17,662 nt of DNA from positions 1-17,662 of the forward strand of contig CAMBMC010000018.1 of NCBI GenBank assembly GCA_945868555.1, in the 5' to 3' direction. Below, piece after piece: positions 1 to 9,300 of this stretch. The notes below the pieces were generated by a model. The model did no database searches, was not told the DNA's origin, and saw nothing but the letters and a program-made list of their open reading frames with translations. A program made the translations under genes and the position numbers. Position 1 is the stretch's first letter. Each line of letters starts with the position of its first letter. This DNA comes from Chitinophaga pinensis. GTDB lineage: Bacteria; Bacteroidota; Bacteroidia; Flavobacteriales_D; Crocinitomicaceae.

Positions 1-1581
1 GATGCGGAGACAGATCCAGGGATTTTTCACGATGACAACAAAGAAACGACACTGCTATTTCCTCGCTTAGAGCCCGGTGCATTGAGAGTGTTGGATTATA
101 CCACGGTGACGAAGGAAATACGATTCCCATTCGCTTTTTATTTTTCCACGTTTTGTCCCATCGAAGAATCCATTTTCCGCATCGAGGAAGACACGTCCAT
201 TCACACAAACATCCATACCTATTTCACGGAAAAAATTGGTGTAAAAAAGGAGGAGATCCTGAAGAAAAACATGCGTACGACAGTATATTCTGTGCAGAAT
301 CCTCCGGCAATGAAGTTTGAAGATGGAGCGCCTAACATCAGTTATTTTACACCACATTTGATCGGTCAAGTAGGCTATTACACCACCAAAAATGGTCGAG
401 TAGACGTCGTTGATGATTTGGATGATTTGTACGCTTGGTATTACACCAACATTCAAGAAGTCATCAATGAAGTGCCATCCGAAGAAATTCGCCGCATGTC
501 AGATTCGCTCACTCGCACGATCAGCAGTGAACCTGAAAAAGTAAAAGCCATCTATTATTGGATTCAAAACAACATCAAATACATCGCCTTTGAGGAAGGA
601 GTAAATGGTTTCATCCCACGTCAACCTTCTGCCATCATTAAAAAGCGTTACGGCGATTGCAAAGATATGGCTGCCTTGATTTACAGCATGCTAAAATCTG
701 TGGGAATCAAAAGCTACATGACCTGGTTGGGTTCCCGCGATTTGCCATACAAGTACACCGAAAATCCATCTTCGTTTTGTGACAACCACATGATTAACAC
801 CTACAAATACGATGGGAAAGCATATTTTCTAGATGCCACAAACAACTTCTTACCCATGGGTGAAGTCGCCTCGTTTACAATGGGGAAAGAAGTGTTCTTA
901 AGTATTGATCAAAAAACCTATGAAATACTTCAAATGGAAGTTCCTCCCCCATCTGCTACGCCTCTGATTGATACCACATACATTCGTATTGATGGACGAA
1001 AAATAATCGGAGAAGCTCATACCCTTTTTGACGGCTACTATCAGCAATGGCTCCAACCTGCTATGATGTCTTACAAGGACGAGCCTGAAAAAGCGATTCA
1101 ATCCTTTACAGAAAAAGGAAATAATTCATACAAAGTCACCAAGGGAAGTATTTCGAACACGACCGATCGTGACAAACCCTGCGAGTTGTATTATGAGTTC
1201 ACCGTTGACAACTATGCGACAGCAATAGACAATGAAATTTACATCAATATGGTTCTCGAAAAGGGTATTTCAACGGGAGAAATGAAAAAAAACCGAGTTA
1301 CTCCATACGAGTTTGAGCACAAATCGTCGGACCACTACACCGTCGTTCTTGACATTCCCGAGGGCTATTCGCTTAGCTCCCTCCCTAAGGACAAATCATA
1401 CACATCCGATATCGTAGACTTTTCCTTAAAATACCGTATTGAAGGCCAAAAAGTGTTTATGGATGTCGTACTAGATATCAAAACAATCCTGCTTCAACCA
1501 TCGGATTTTGTAGCTTGGAATGAATACTTCAACACATCAAAGAGCGCTATGCTGCAGTCGCTTGTCCTCACAAAAAAATAA
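1..1581 (+). CDS. DUF3857/transglutaminase-like envelope protein, 5' end missing
   Basis: The reading frame is open from base 1, so the N-terminus lies outside the window; the TTG at 82 is an internal codon, not a start. The visible 526 residues begin at the end of a DUF3857-type beta domain. A transglutaminase-like core follows at about residues 175-290, numbered from base 1. It carries an intact triad: Cys220 in the motif YGDCKDMAAL, His263 in DNHMI and Asp278 in FLDAT. The remaining C-terminal part is beta-rich and matches the end of the downstream protein. In this family the core is a papain-like fold; members act as peptidases or amide-transfer enzymes, and the substrate here is unknown. 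Exported location is inferred from the paralogue's signal peptide, since this signal region is not visible. The next gene starts 4 bp after the stop, so the two are almost certainly one operon. Family call is firm; function is not. Confidence 0.85.
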   Translation, partial: DAETDPGIFHDDNKETTLLFPRLEPGALRVLDYTTVTKEIRFPFAFYFSTFCPIEESIFRIEEDTSIHTNIHTYFTEKIGVKKEEILKKNMRTTVYSVQNPPAMKFEDGAPNISYFTPHLIGQVGYYTTKNGRVDVVDDLDDLYAWYYTNIQEVINEVPSEEIRRMSDSLTRTISSEPEKVKAIYYWIQNNIKYIAFEEGVNGFIPRQPSAIIKKRYGDCKDMAALIYSMLKSVGIKSYMTWLGSRDLPYKYTENPSSFCDNHMINTYKYDGKAYFLDATNNFLPMGEVASFTMGKEVFLSIDQKTYEILQMEVPPPSATPLIDTTYIRIDGRKIIGEAHTLFDGYYQQWLQPAMMSYKDEPEKAIQSFTEKGNNSYKVTKGSISNTTDRDKPCELYYEFTVDNYATAIDNEIYINMVLEKGISTGEMKKNRVTPYEFEHKSSDHYTVVLDIPEGYSLSSLPKDKSYTSDIVDFSLKYRIEGQKVFMDVVLDIKTILLQPSDFVAWNEYFNTSKSAMLQSLVLTKK

Positions 1582-1585
1582 GACC

Positions 1586-3553
1586 ATGAAATACGTTTAT
1601 CTACTTCTTTTCTTGCTTCCACTTTTAGCTCAAGCACAAGATGCTGAGTCAACTCCTTACTATAAATCTTACGATTGGACCAAAGAGCCTCGGTCTTTTG
1701 AAATTTCGGATGAAGAAAAGAAAAAAGATGAAATCATCCTTTTCGAGAAAAAAAGCGTTGAGTTTATTAATGTTAACGATGAACTGAAGAAATTCGTGCT
1801 CTTGCACCGCATCACTCGCCTGAATACAGATTTGGCCATTGAAAACAACAACACGTATTACTTGTCGAGTGATGAAGATCAACAGATCAATAAATTGAAA
1901 GCACGCGTCATCAAGCCTAATGGAGAAATGATACAGGTTTCACAGTCAGACATCAAGGAAGCCAAAGATGAAGACGGCAATGTCGAATACAAGTATTTTG
2001 CTTTTGAGGGATTGGAAATAGGCAGCTACATTGAATACCTTCAGTATGGCGAAGAGTTTGCAGAGTTGTCAGGATCGCGCATGTTTTTGCAAAGCGAAAG
2101 CGAAAAGAAAACGATCGAAGCAGACATCATCTATCCTTCCTATCTCGAATTTCAGATTTACCCAATGAATGGATTGCCAACGTTCCAATTGGACGATAGT
2201 GATTCACTTAAAACACGCATGCATCTCACTGTTAAGGACATGCCTGGTCTTGAAGATGAAGATTGGTCCGCATATTCTGCGAATCTTCAAAAATGCTACT
2301 TTAAACTAAGTAAGAATTTAGCCAGAGGGAAGGGCAATTTTTACACCTATACCGAAGTGGCCAAGCAGATTCATGAGAACATGTTTGCCCCGCTAACCAA
2401 GAAAGAAAAGAAATTGGTAAACGCATTCATCGAAAAGAATACCAAAGGAGCGACTACAACCATAGAGAAAGTGAGCGCATTGGAAAATGCCATCAAACAA
2501 AACATTCCAACCGTTGAAATGAACTTTGAAGATGACGACAACATTGAATTCATCCTCACAAAAAAAATCACAAACGAAGATGGGCTCTGTAAATTGATGC
2601 TCAATTGCTTGCGCGAAATGGGAATTTCAAATGAATTGGTCATTACAACAGACCGCACTGAAGAAACGTTTCTAGAGGAATTCCAAGGGTATAATTTCCT
2701 TCAAGAATATTTGATTTATGTCAAAGATGTGGACGCTTACTTTTCGGCAAGTATGTACTCCAGAATTGGCTATCCTCCTTTCGAATTCACTTACAACAAG
2801 GGCATTTTCATCAGTGAAGTCGTGGTGAATGGCTTTGCAGCGAGTGTAGCCAAGGTGAAATACATCAAAGGATCCGATTATACTGCATCCATCGATAAAA
2901 TTGAAACAGAAGTAAAATTCAACGATGACAACAACGGATGTAAGGTAGAATTCACGCGCACAACAAGTGGCTACAAGGCACTCTTTTATCAATCCATCAT
3001 CGATCTTCTAGATGAAGAACAAAAGAAAGAGATGAAGGAAGATTACATGAAGTACTTGGATGATGAATCAAGCACATTGGAAAATATGGCCTTCGAAAAT
3101 GACCATACCGCTGATTTTGGTGTAAAACCATTTGTTGGAAAGGCTACCGTAATTTCTCCTGTATTTGTTGAACGTGCGGGGAATAATATTTTGTTGAAGG
3201 TTGGAATGCTCATTGGACCGCAAGCAGAGATGTACAATGAAGCAGAACGTAAATTGCCCGTGGATGCCCAATACACACGCGGCTACGACCGAACCATTGT
3301 CATCAATATTCCTGATGGCTTTCAAGCTAAAAACCTGGAAGACTTAAAAATCAACTATACGCCTGAAAAAGGAAAAGGAACAGTTGGATTTACTTCAAGC
3401 TATGAAGTCAAAGGCAATCAGGTCATCGTTTCAGTGAAGGAATGGTACAATACACACTTCTTTTCTGTTGAAGATTATCCTCTGTACGAGAAAACTATGA
3501 ACTCAGCGGCAGACTTCAACAAGATTGTACTGGTGCTTCAGGAGAAGAATTAG
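1586..3553 (+). CDS. DUF3857-domain protein with degenerate transglutaminase core
   Basis: A 655-residue protein. I chose the ATG at 1586 because it is directly followed by a signal peptide (MKYVYLLLFLLPLLAQAQ, likely cut after AQA). An in-frame ATG at 1520 would overlap the preceding gene and bury the signal. A DUF3857-like beta domain spans about residues 25-230 and a transglutaminase-fold region about 255-410. A C-terminal beta region, about 565-655, resembles the end of the upstream protein. Aligned without gaps to the upstream paralogue through the helix ending in GI, the catalytic Cys falls on Glu331. The His falls near Gln/Glu in LQEY and the Asp on Ala in FSASM. Cys335 is close by but four residues out of register. 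It therefore looks like a non-catalytic paralogue exported to the periplasm or outer membrane. It sits 4 bp behind the catalytic-looking gene, which suggests joint expression and perhaps a shared complex (inference). Confidence 0.85.
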   Translation: MKYVYLLLFLLPLLAQAQDAESTPYYKSYDWTKEPRSFEISDEEKKKDEIILFEKKSVEFINVNDELKKFVLLHRITRLNTDLAIENNNTYYLSSDEDQQINKLKARVIKPNGEMIQVSQSDIKEAKDEDGNVEYKYFAFEGLEIGSYIEYLQYGEEFAELSGSRMFLQSESEKKTIEADIIYPSYLEFQIYPMNGLPTFQLDDSDSLKTRMHLTVKDMPGLEDEDWSAYSANLQKCYFKLSKNLARGKGNFYTYTEVAKQIHENMFAPLTKKEKKLVNAFIEKNTKGATTTIEKVSALENAIKQNIPTVEMNFEDDDNIEFILTKKITNEDGLCKLMLNCLREMGISNELVITTDRTEETFLEEFQGYNFLQEYLIYVKDVDAYFSASMYSRIGYPPFEFTYNKGIFISEVVVNGFAASVAKVKYIKGSDYTASIDKIETEVKFNDDNNGCKVEFTRTTSGYKALFYQSIIDLLDEEQKKEMKEDYMKYLDDESSTLENMAFENDHTADFGVKPFVGKATVISPVFVERAGNNILLKVGMLIGPQAEMYNEAERKLPVDAQYTRGYDRTIVINIPDGFQAKNLEDLKINYTPEKGKGTVGFTSSYEVKGNQVIVSVKEWYNTHFFSVEDYPLYEKTMNSAADFNKIVLVLQEKN

Positions 3554-3563
3554 ACTGGATGTT

Positions 3564-3603
3564 GGATATCAAGATATCAAGATTTTAAGATTTTAAGACT
3601 TGT
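3564..3603 (+). repeat. 8-bp-period tandem array, copy A
   Basis: Five successive octamers with consensus close to AGATNTYA: GGATATCA, AGATATCA, AGATTTTA, AGATTTTA, AGACTTGT. The array begins 10 bp after the stop of the DUF3857 gene. The same five-unit order recurs at 10709-10748 with 35 of 40 identical positions. The match continues through a shared ACTTCGAA at 3609-3616, giving 44 of 53 identities without gaps. It is the left end of a composite repeat whose right end is the heptamer arrays at 3662-3804. Confidence 0.8.
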
Positions 3604-3661
3604 TCAATACTTCGAATTGCCGAAGGCATCAAATTGCGGAGCAACAAATTTATTACCACGT

Positions 3662-3804
3662 AATTCGTAATTCGTAATTAGCTAGTCGTGGCTTCGAGTC
3701 TGCTTTCGCACCTCAGCCACCAAATTCGTAATTAGTAATTAGTAACTTCTAGTGTCTCAGTCACCAAGTAATTCGTAATTCGTAATTAGTAATTAGTAAT
3801 TAAT
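3662..3804 (+). repeat. 7-bp-period AATTCGT arrays, copy A
   Basis: Three short arrays of the heptamer AATTCGT and its variant AATTAGT lie at 3662-3681, 3723-3750 and 3770-3804. The last two are each preceded by TCAGYCACCAA, so there is also a longer repeat unit of about 45 bp. GTGGCT at 3688-3693 can pair with AGCCAC at 3715-3720 between the arrays. The last array runs into the 3' end of the minus-strand glycosyltransferase gene and supplies its stop codon. No separate terminator hairpin with a T-tract is visible between these two convergent genes. Confidence 0.8.
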
Positions 3805-4899
3805 GAGTCCCAGTGCATTTTCCACTGCTGAACAAACTTTCGCGTGGTTATAGTGCTGTGATGCTTGAATTAAATCCTTAGCGCTCACTCGTTCTGGATT
3901 CTCAATAAAATCGGTCATCGCATCGGCCAATGCGTGTGAATCCATTGGGGTAAACAGCGTTCCTATTTTCCCAAAATCCAAAATCTCTGGACTGCCCCCA
4001 GCATTGCTTGCTATTATAGGAGTGCCACATGCCATCGATTCGATGGTTACCATGCCAAATGTTTCTGCTTTTGAAGCCATAACGAATGCATCCACGGCGC
4101 GAAAAAAAGTGGAGACTTCAGAACGAAATGGACGAATAAATACACGTTCATTCAGATTGTTACCATCAATAAACTCAGTAATCTGTCGACTGTACGACTC
4201 CCCTTCTCCAATAGTTGGTTCTCCCAACAAACAAACTGCAGTAGTAGTATTATTAGTCATCGCAAGTGCTTCAAGCAGCAACAATTGACCTTTTTGTGCA
4301 TCAAAACGCCCCGCCAAGCCAAAGATTTGTTTGTCCAATGGAAGATCCATCTCTAAACGTGCCTCTATTTTGGAAAGGAGTGAAGTCGCCTTGGCCAAAT
4401 CTAAACCAGACGGAATAACGATTACTTTATCCTGAGAAAAACGCGTCATCGTCCTTACCTGATCGGCTAAGTAGTTCAAAGGACAAGACCACAAATCAAA
4501 ATGACGGTAACGCAACGTATGCAGTACATGCGTTTTTTTTACACCCAACTGCATCTCCATGAAATAAGACAAATGAATGGGATGAGCACAATGACGTTTC
4601 GCAATAACGGATGCACTCATGTCACGAGTCTCTCGCAGAATTAAATGAGAGATTTCCTCTCGTTCAAGTAGTTTAGCTAGTGCTCTGCCCGATTTAAAAT
4701 CATAATACTTCTTGTGTCGAACAATTTCAAGAGTCCTTAGCCCGGCAGCTATGGCCTCTTTGAATACGGGTGAATCTTTTACGCCTAAAAACACGACTGA
4801 ATGACCGCGTTCATGCATCCACACGGCATTTCTAAGTTGATTCATTTCCAGTCCGCCCCAACTTAAAGAACTGCACAAATAGCCCAATTTATGATTCAT
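3793..4899 (-). CDS. Glycosyltransferase, GT-B fold, GT4-type
   Basis: A 368-residue retaining-type glycosyltransferase that would move a sugar from an activated donor to an unknown acceptor, probably in surface polysaccharide or glycoconjugate synthesis. The N-terminal Rossmann half begins GYLCSSLSWGGLEMNQL, with the Gly-Gly loop typical of GT4 enzymes. The C-terminal half has GRFDAQKG (Arg198, Lys203), a conserved donor phosphate-binding segment. It also has the EX7E motif ETFGMVTIE (Glu279 and Glu287), followed by CGTPIIASNAGGSPEI. I chose ATG 4899 because the family core starts there; an upstream GTG at 4932 would add 11 non-conserved residues. The start overlaps the end of the MFS gene by 11 bp, so translation is probably coupled. 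The last residues (INY) and the stop are encoded in the heptamer repeat. Donor and acceptor cannot be read from sequence. Confidence 0.88.
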   Translation of the reverse strand: MNHKLGYLCSSLSWGGLEMNQLRNAVWMHERGHSVVFLGVKDSPVFKEAIAAGLRTLEIVRHKKYYDFKSGRALAKLLEREEISHLILRETRDMSASVIAKRHCAHPIHLSYFMEMQLGVKKTHVLHTLRYRHFDLWSCPLNYLADQVRTMTRFSQDKVIVIPSGLDLAKATSLLSKIEARLEMDLPLDKQIFGLAGRFDAQKGQLLLLEALAMTNNTTTAVCLLGEPTIGEGESYSRQITEFIDGNNLNERVFIRPFRSEVSTFFRAVDAFVMASKAETFGMVTIESMACGTPIIASNAGGSPEILDFGKIGTLFTPMDSHALADAMTDFIENPERVSAKDLIQASQHYNHAKVCSAVENALGLINY

Positions 4900-6163
4900 T
4901 ATCCAATGTATTGAATTCCACTTCTTGCGCACGATTCGTTTTCAATCCTTTAAAATTGCGCAAGGACCACCATAAAAAAACCAGAGCGATGAAAGCAATC
5001 ACTGCTGCAACGAGAAAAGGTGCACCAAAGCCCCACCACTCATTGGGTGCAGCATTGCGCGATGTTGAATAAATCCACATGTAAAATGGTGGACCAATGA
5101 TTTCTGCCAAGCTCATGATACTGGTAAAAACACCCTGCAATTCCCCCTGTTCATTTTGAGGTGTTCCAGCACTAACGATGGTTCGAATTGCCGGGTCAAT
5201 AATTCCAGAAAATGAATAGGGCAAAATAATGAGATACAACATCCAACCATAAGGAACCATTGAAATCCCAATCATGACGACAATTACAGTGAAAAGTCCA
5301 AAGAATGCCGTTTTTTTCTCGCCCAACACACGTGTAAAATAACCCGACAATCCACCTTGAACGACACCAAAACATACACCTACAAAAGCAAGGCTATATC
5401 CGACATCCTTCTTAGACCATAGGAACTTCTCCATGGTATAATAGTTCCAGGTGTTGTGGATGGCCAAGTTTGCCATCATCACCAGGAAGGTCACAACAAA
5501 AAGATATTTAAGGTCCTTGAAGCGCGCCATCTGTTTGAATGCCCCTAGTGGGTTTGCACGTTTCAATTCAAATTTTCTGCGTTGATTCGGAGGCAAAGAT
5601 TCCTTTAACACAAAAAATCCAAACACAAAGTTCAGCAAGGAAAATACCGAGGCAACAAGAAAGGGAGCGCGCGACCCAAAGTCAGCAAGCATTCCTCCAA
5701 TTGCTGGCCCAATGACAAAGCCAATTCCAAAGGCAGCGCCAATCAATCCAAAATTTCGCGCCGTAGTTTCTGGGGTAGAGACATCAGATATATATGCTGC
5801 TGCAGTAGTGAAACTCGCTCCAAAAATTCCAGAGATCGCACGACCAAGAACCAGCCAAAACAAATCAGGAGCGAAATACATGACCAAAAAGTCCAACCCC
5901 ATTCCAAAAACCGAAATCAACAAGACAGGTCGACGTCCAAAACGATCGCTCAAGTTCCCAATCAGTGGAGAAAATAAAAATTGCATAAAAGCATAAATCC
6001 CCATAACCCATCCAAAATAGATTGCTGAATCTTTTAAGGGAACATGCGCCGTTTCGGAGATCAATGATGGAAACGAAGGGATGATAATACCTATACCGAT
6101 TGAATCAATGCAGATGGTGATCAAAATAAAGATCAAGGCCTTGTTCATGGTACTGTTCGTCAT
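4889..6163 (-). CDS. MFS exporter, TetA-like (DHA1/TCR-Tet type)
   Basis: A 424-residue inner-membrane transporter, with hydrophobic segments consistent with 12 helices. The first helix is followed by IIIPSFPSLI, as in TetA-like DHA1 exporters. Motif A, the cytoplasmic loop 2-3 signature, is GNLSDRFGRRPV. GRAISGIFGAS and the segment GLIGAAFGIGFVIGPAIGG, resembling the antiporter motif C, are also present. The family exports small molecules by proton antiport. The resemblance to tetracycline pumps is at family level only, and resistance should not be assumed. I start at ATG 6163; ATG 6148 is nearly as good because the first helix begins there, and the frame also extends to a TTG at 6181. The glycosyltransferase gene overlaps its 3' end. 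Upstream, GACTTTTG (6206 to 6199, minus strand) is one base from the TAnnTTTG box but lacks a clear -33 partner. Confidence 0.88.
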   Translation of the reverse strand: MTNSTMNKALIFILITICIDSIGIGIIIPSFPSLISETAHVPLKDSAIYFGWVMGIYAFMQFLFSPLIGNLSDRFGRRPVLLISVFGMGLDFLVMYFAPDLFWLVLGRAISGIFGASFTTAAAYISDVSTPETTARNFGLIGAAFGIGFVIGPAIGGMLADFGSRAPFLVASVFSLLNFVFGFFVLKESLPPNQRRKFELKRANPLGAFKQMARFKDLKYLFVVTFLVMMANLAIHNTWNYYTMEKFLWSKKDVGYSLAFVGVCFGVVQGGLSGYFTRVLGEKKTAFFGLFTVIVVMIGISMVPYGWMLYLIILPYSFSGIIDPAIRTIVSAGTPQNEQGELQGVFTSIMSLAEIIGPPFYMWIYSTSRNAAPNEWWGFGAPFLVAAVIAFIALVFLWWSLRNFKGLKTNRAQEVEFNTLDNES

Positions 6164-6333
6164 CGCTGCAAATTTCGTCAATTATTACACTCCATGACCA
6201 AAAGTCCTAATAATCTACAACTAATTCATTTGCAGCACTATTAGTTAAATTGGTAACCATTATGCTAATTTTAATCATATTTTAAATTGACAATTCCTTA
6301 ACATGGTAAATGTTTTTTTTGTTATTTCACGTC

Positions 6334-9300
6334 ATGAAAACTAAAATCTTATTCTCCGCGTTTTTTAGTCTCAGTTTTCTTGGTTTTTCTCAAATAGAAC
6401 TCAGCGAGACATGTATTGCGAACATTTCTGTCATTGCAGACGAAGACAACTCTTACGAGGATTGGTTCGAAATCCGAAATCTATCGGGTGCTCCTGTTGA
6501 CATCGCAGGGTACGGATTAAGTGATAACCCTGGACAACCCTACAAATGGATCTGTCCTAATTATACCCTGGCTGCCGGAGAACACAAATACATCTTTGCA
6601 TCAGGAAAGAATCGCATTCCAACGATTGATCATTATGAAAGTATCATTTTGGCTAACCAAACATGGTCTTATTTAATTCCAACTGCAGAACCTGCGGCGG
6701 CATGGAGGCTTCCAGGAACAACCTTGACGGGATGGTCAACAGGAGCTGGAGGAATTGGATTCGGTGATGCTGATGATGGGACTACAGTTCCAACTGCTAC
6801 GAGTGTTTATCTTCGTCGCTCATTTACACTTACAGATGTTGCGGATATCCAACGATTGATTCTTCACATGGATTATGACGATGGATTTGTGGCCTACATC
6901 AATGGGGTTGAAGTTGCACGCGCAAACTTAGGAACTATGGGGACATTAACCCCGTTCAATACATTGGCTGCAAGTCACGAGGCATTGGGATACCAAGGAA
7001 TGGCTATCGATGATTTCGAAATTCCTTTTTCTGTGTTTTCATCGCTTCTTGTTGCAGGTGAGAACGTATTAGCCATCCAAGTGCACAATACGACTGCGGC
7101 ATCTACCGATTTAACAAGCAATGCCTATTTGTCGGCAGGGTTTCTCTCTTCAGCAGTAACCTTCTCTCCTACCTTGCCTTGGATGAACTTAAACGCATCA
7201 ACGGCATGGCACACGAATTTCACTATCAATTCCGGTGACAATTTGATCTTGACCAATGCAACAGGCCTCACATTGGCGAATGTAGCTTTGACTCAAACAC
7301 CAGTGAATCACTCAAACAATTGGACAGGATCAGCATGGTGCATTAGTCCTACCCCAACTCCAGGCGCTGTGAACAACGCATCTTGTTTTAGTGTAGTCCT
7401 CAATAAACCGATCATTTCCAAACCAGCGGGAATTTATGCAACAGGTTTCAAGGTAGCCATTACAACAGATCAATCGAACGTTGAGATTCGTTACACATTG
7501 AATGGTGGAATCCCAACGGCCTCATCTCCTTTGTACACAGACTCTATTCAAATTCCTGCTACTAAAGTGCTTTCAGCACGATGTTTTGATCCATCAGCAG
7601 CCACACTTCCTAGCTTAGTTGAGAAAAACTCATTCGTAATTAACGAAGCATACGTTGGTCTCCCTGTAATCTCAATTTCAACGGATTCATTGAACTTGTA
7701 TGATACCCAAACGGGCATTTATGTTCTTGGACCTCCAGGCTACAACACGAACTACCCCTATTTCGGAGCAAACTTCTGGGAAGATTGGGAGCGTTATTCA
7801 TATATCGAATACATCGCAACGGACAGCACACAAAAATTTGAAGGAGCCATTGGTTTGAAAATCCATGGAGGATGGTCTCGAGCTCAACCTCAAAAAAGTT
7901 TCCGTGTGAAATGTCGTGATGATTATGGCATGAATAAAATCATATATCCATTGATTCCAGACAAATCATTTATCGGTCAATACAAAGACTTCAACCTTCG
8001 CAACGGAGGGAATGACTACGGCGGAACGCGCATGAGAGATGCGTTTATGCAACGTTTGACGCGAACTGCGCATACAGACTACATGGGATACACACCTGTA
8101 ATCGTATTTTTAAATGGTGAGTATTTTGGAGAATATGAATTGAGAGAGACCTTGAACAACGATTGGGTTGAAAACAACTACAACATAGATTCTGATAGCG
8201 TTTCCGTATTGACAGAAAACTACATGGCTTTTGAAGCAAATGATGGAACAATGGATAATTTCTGGCCCATGTACAATGCGATTACGTCTTCCGATCCATT
8301 GAGCCCTACATTCTATGCATTGGCAGATTCGTTGATTGATCTTGAAAACTTCGCAGACTACATCATTTCAGAAACATACTACGGAAATGGTGACTGGAGT
8401 AACGGACAACCAAACAACATCAAGTACTGGCATGCCCCAGGTGAAAAGTGGAGAATGCTCTTGATGGACCTTGACTTCGGTTATGGTTTGTACGGGGCAC
8501 TTCCAACAGACAACTTCTTGGTGCAGGCGACAAATAGTCCTTCTATTCACATGGATGCAATTTGTGCAAAATTGTTGGCTAACCCACAATATAAAGTTTA
8601 CTTCATTGACCGCTATGCCGATTTAATCAATACGATTTGGCAACAAAACAAAGTTCAAAGTATGGGTAACTCCATGTTGAATGAAGTGGCTCCATGGATC
8701 CCAAGACACCATACCCGTTGGAGTGGAAACATAACAAATTTCAACAATGTGATGAACAACATGTTGACATGGAATTCAAGCCGAATTGCAGGTGCACGCA
8801 ACGTGGTACAATCCTTCTTTACATTGACAGGTCAAGTTACCTATACCCTAGATGTTCAACCTGCTGGTGCAGGACGTATCCACATCTCGACAATTGAACC
8901 ATCTGAAATTGAATATCCTTGGAATGGGGTTTACTTCAAAGGAGTGCCTGTTAAAATCACAGCCATAGCTAATCCAGGATACACATTTGACCACTGGTCA
9001 CCGAATGCCCTATTTGGAACGAATAACTACAATGCCATGTTGGACATTACTCCTACGGTGAACTCCGCATTTACTGCTTGGTTTGCGGGATCAACGGTTA
9101 CGGATCCTTTGGAAATCTCCGAGATTATGCCAAATCCTGAAAGCACCATAGACGGTGGGAATTGGTTTGAATTGCACAATACTACGATTGTAGATTTGAA
9201 CATTGGTGGAATGACAGTGAAAGATAGCTCATACTTCCACACCTATACATTCCCATTCAATACGCTTATTCCAGCAAATGGAAGACTCGTTGTTGCCTCT

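Noticed and set aside
67..456. Minus-strand open frames opposite the long genes
   Set aside because: They lie wholly antisense to well-supported coding sequence, and show low-complexity, cysteine- or serine-rich translations typical of shadow frames.
2588..2590. Cys335 of the second DUF3857 protein as catalytic cysteine
   Set aside because: In the gapless alignment with the upstream paralogue it falls four residues after the catalytic position, and the His and Asp partners are also absent.
3662..3804. Possible CRISPR array from the regular AATTCGT repeats
   Set aside because: Units are 7 bp with no unique spacers and no cas genes nearby.
4889..6163. Tetracycline-resistance determinant
   Set aside because: Only general DHA1/TetA-family features are visible; no mobile context and no evidence for the substrate.
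6310..6333. Upstream ATG start for the CotH protein
   Set aside because: It would place eight residues, including MFFLLFHV, before a standard signal peptide that begins well at ATG 6334.
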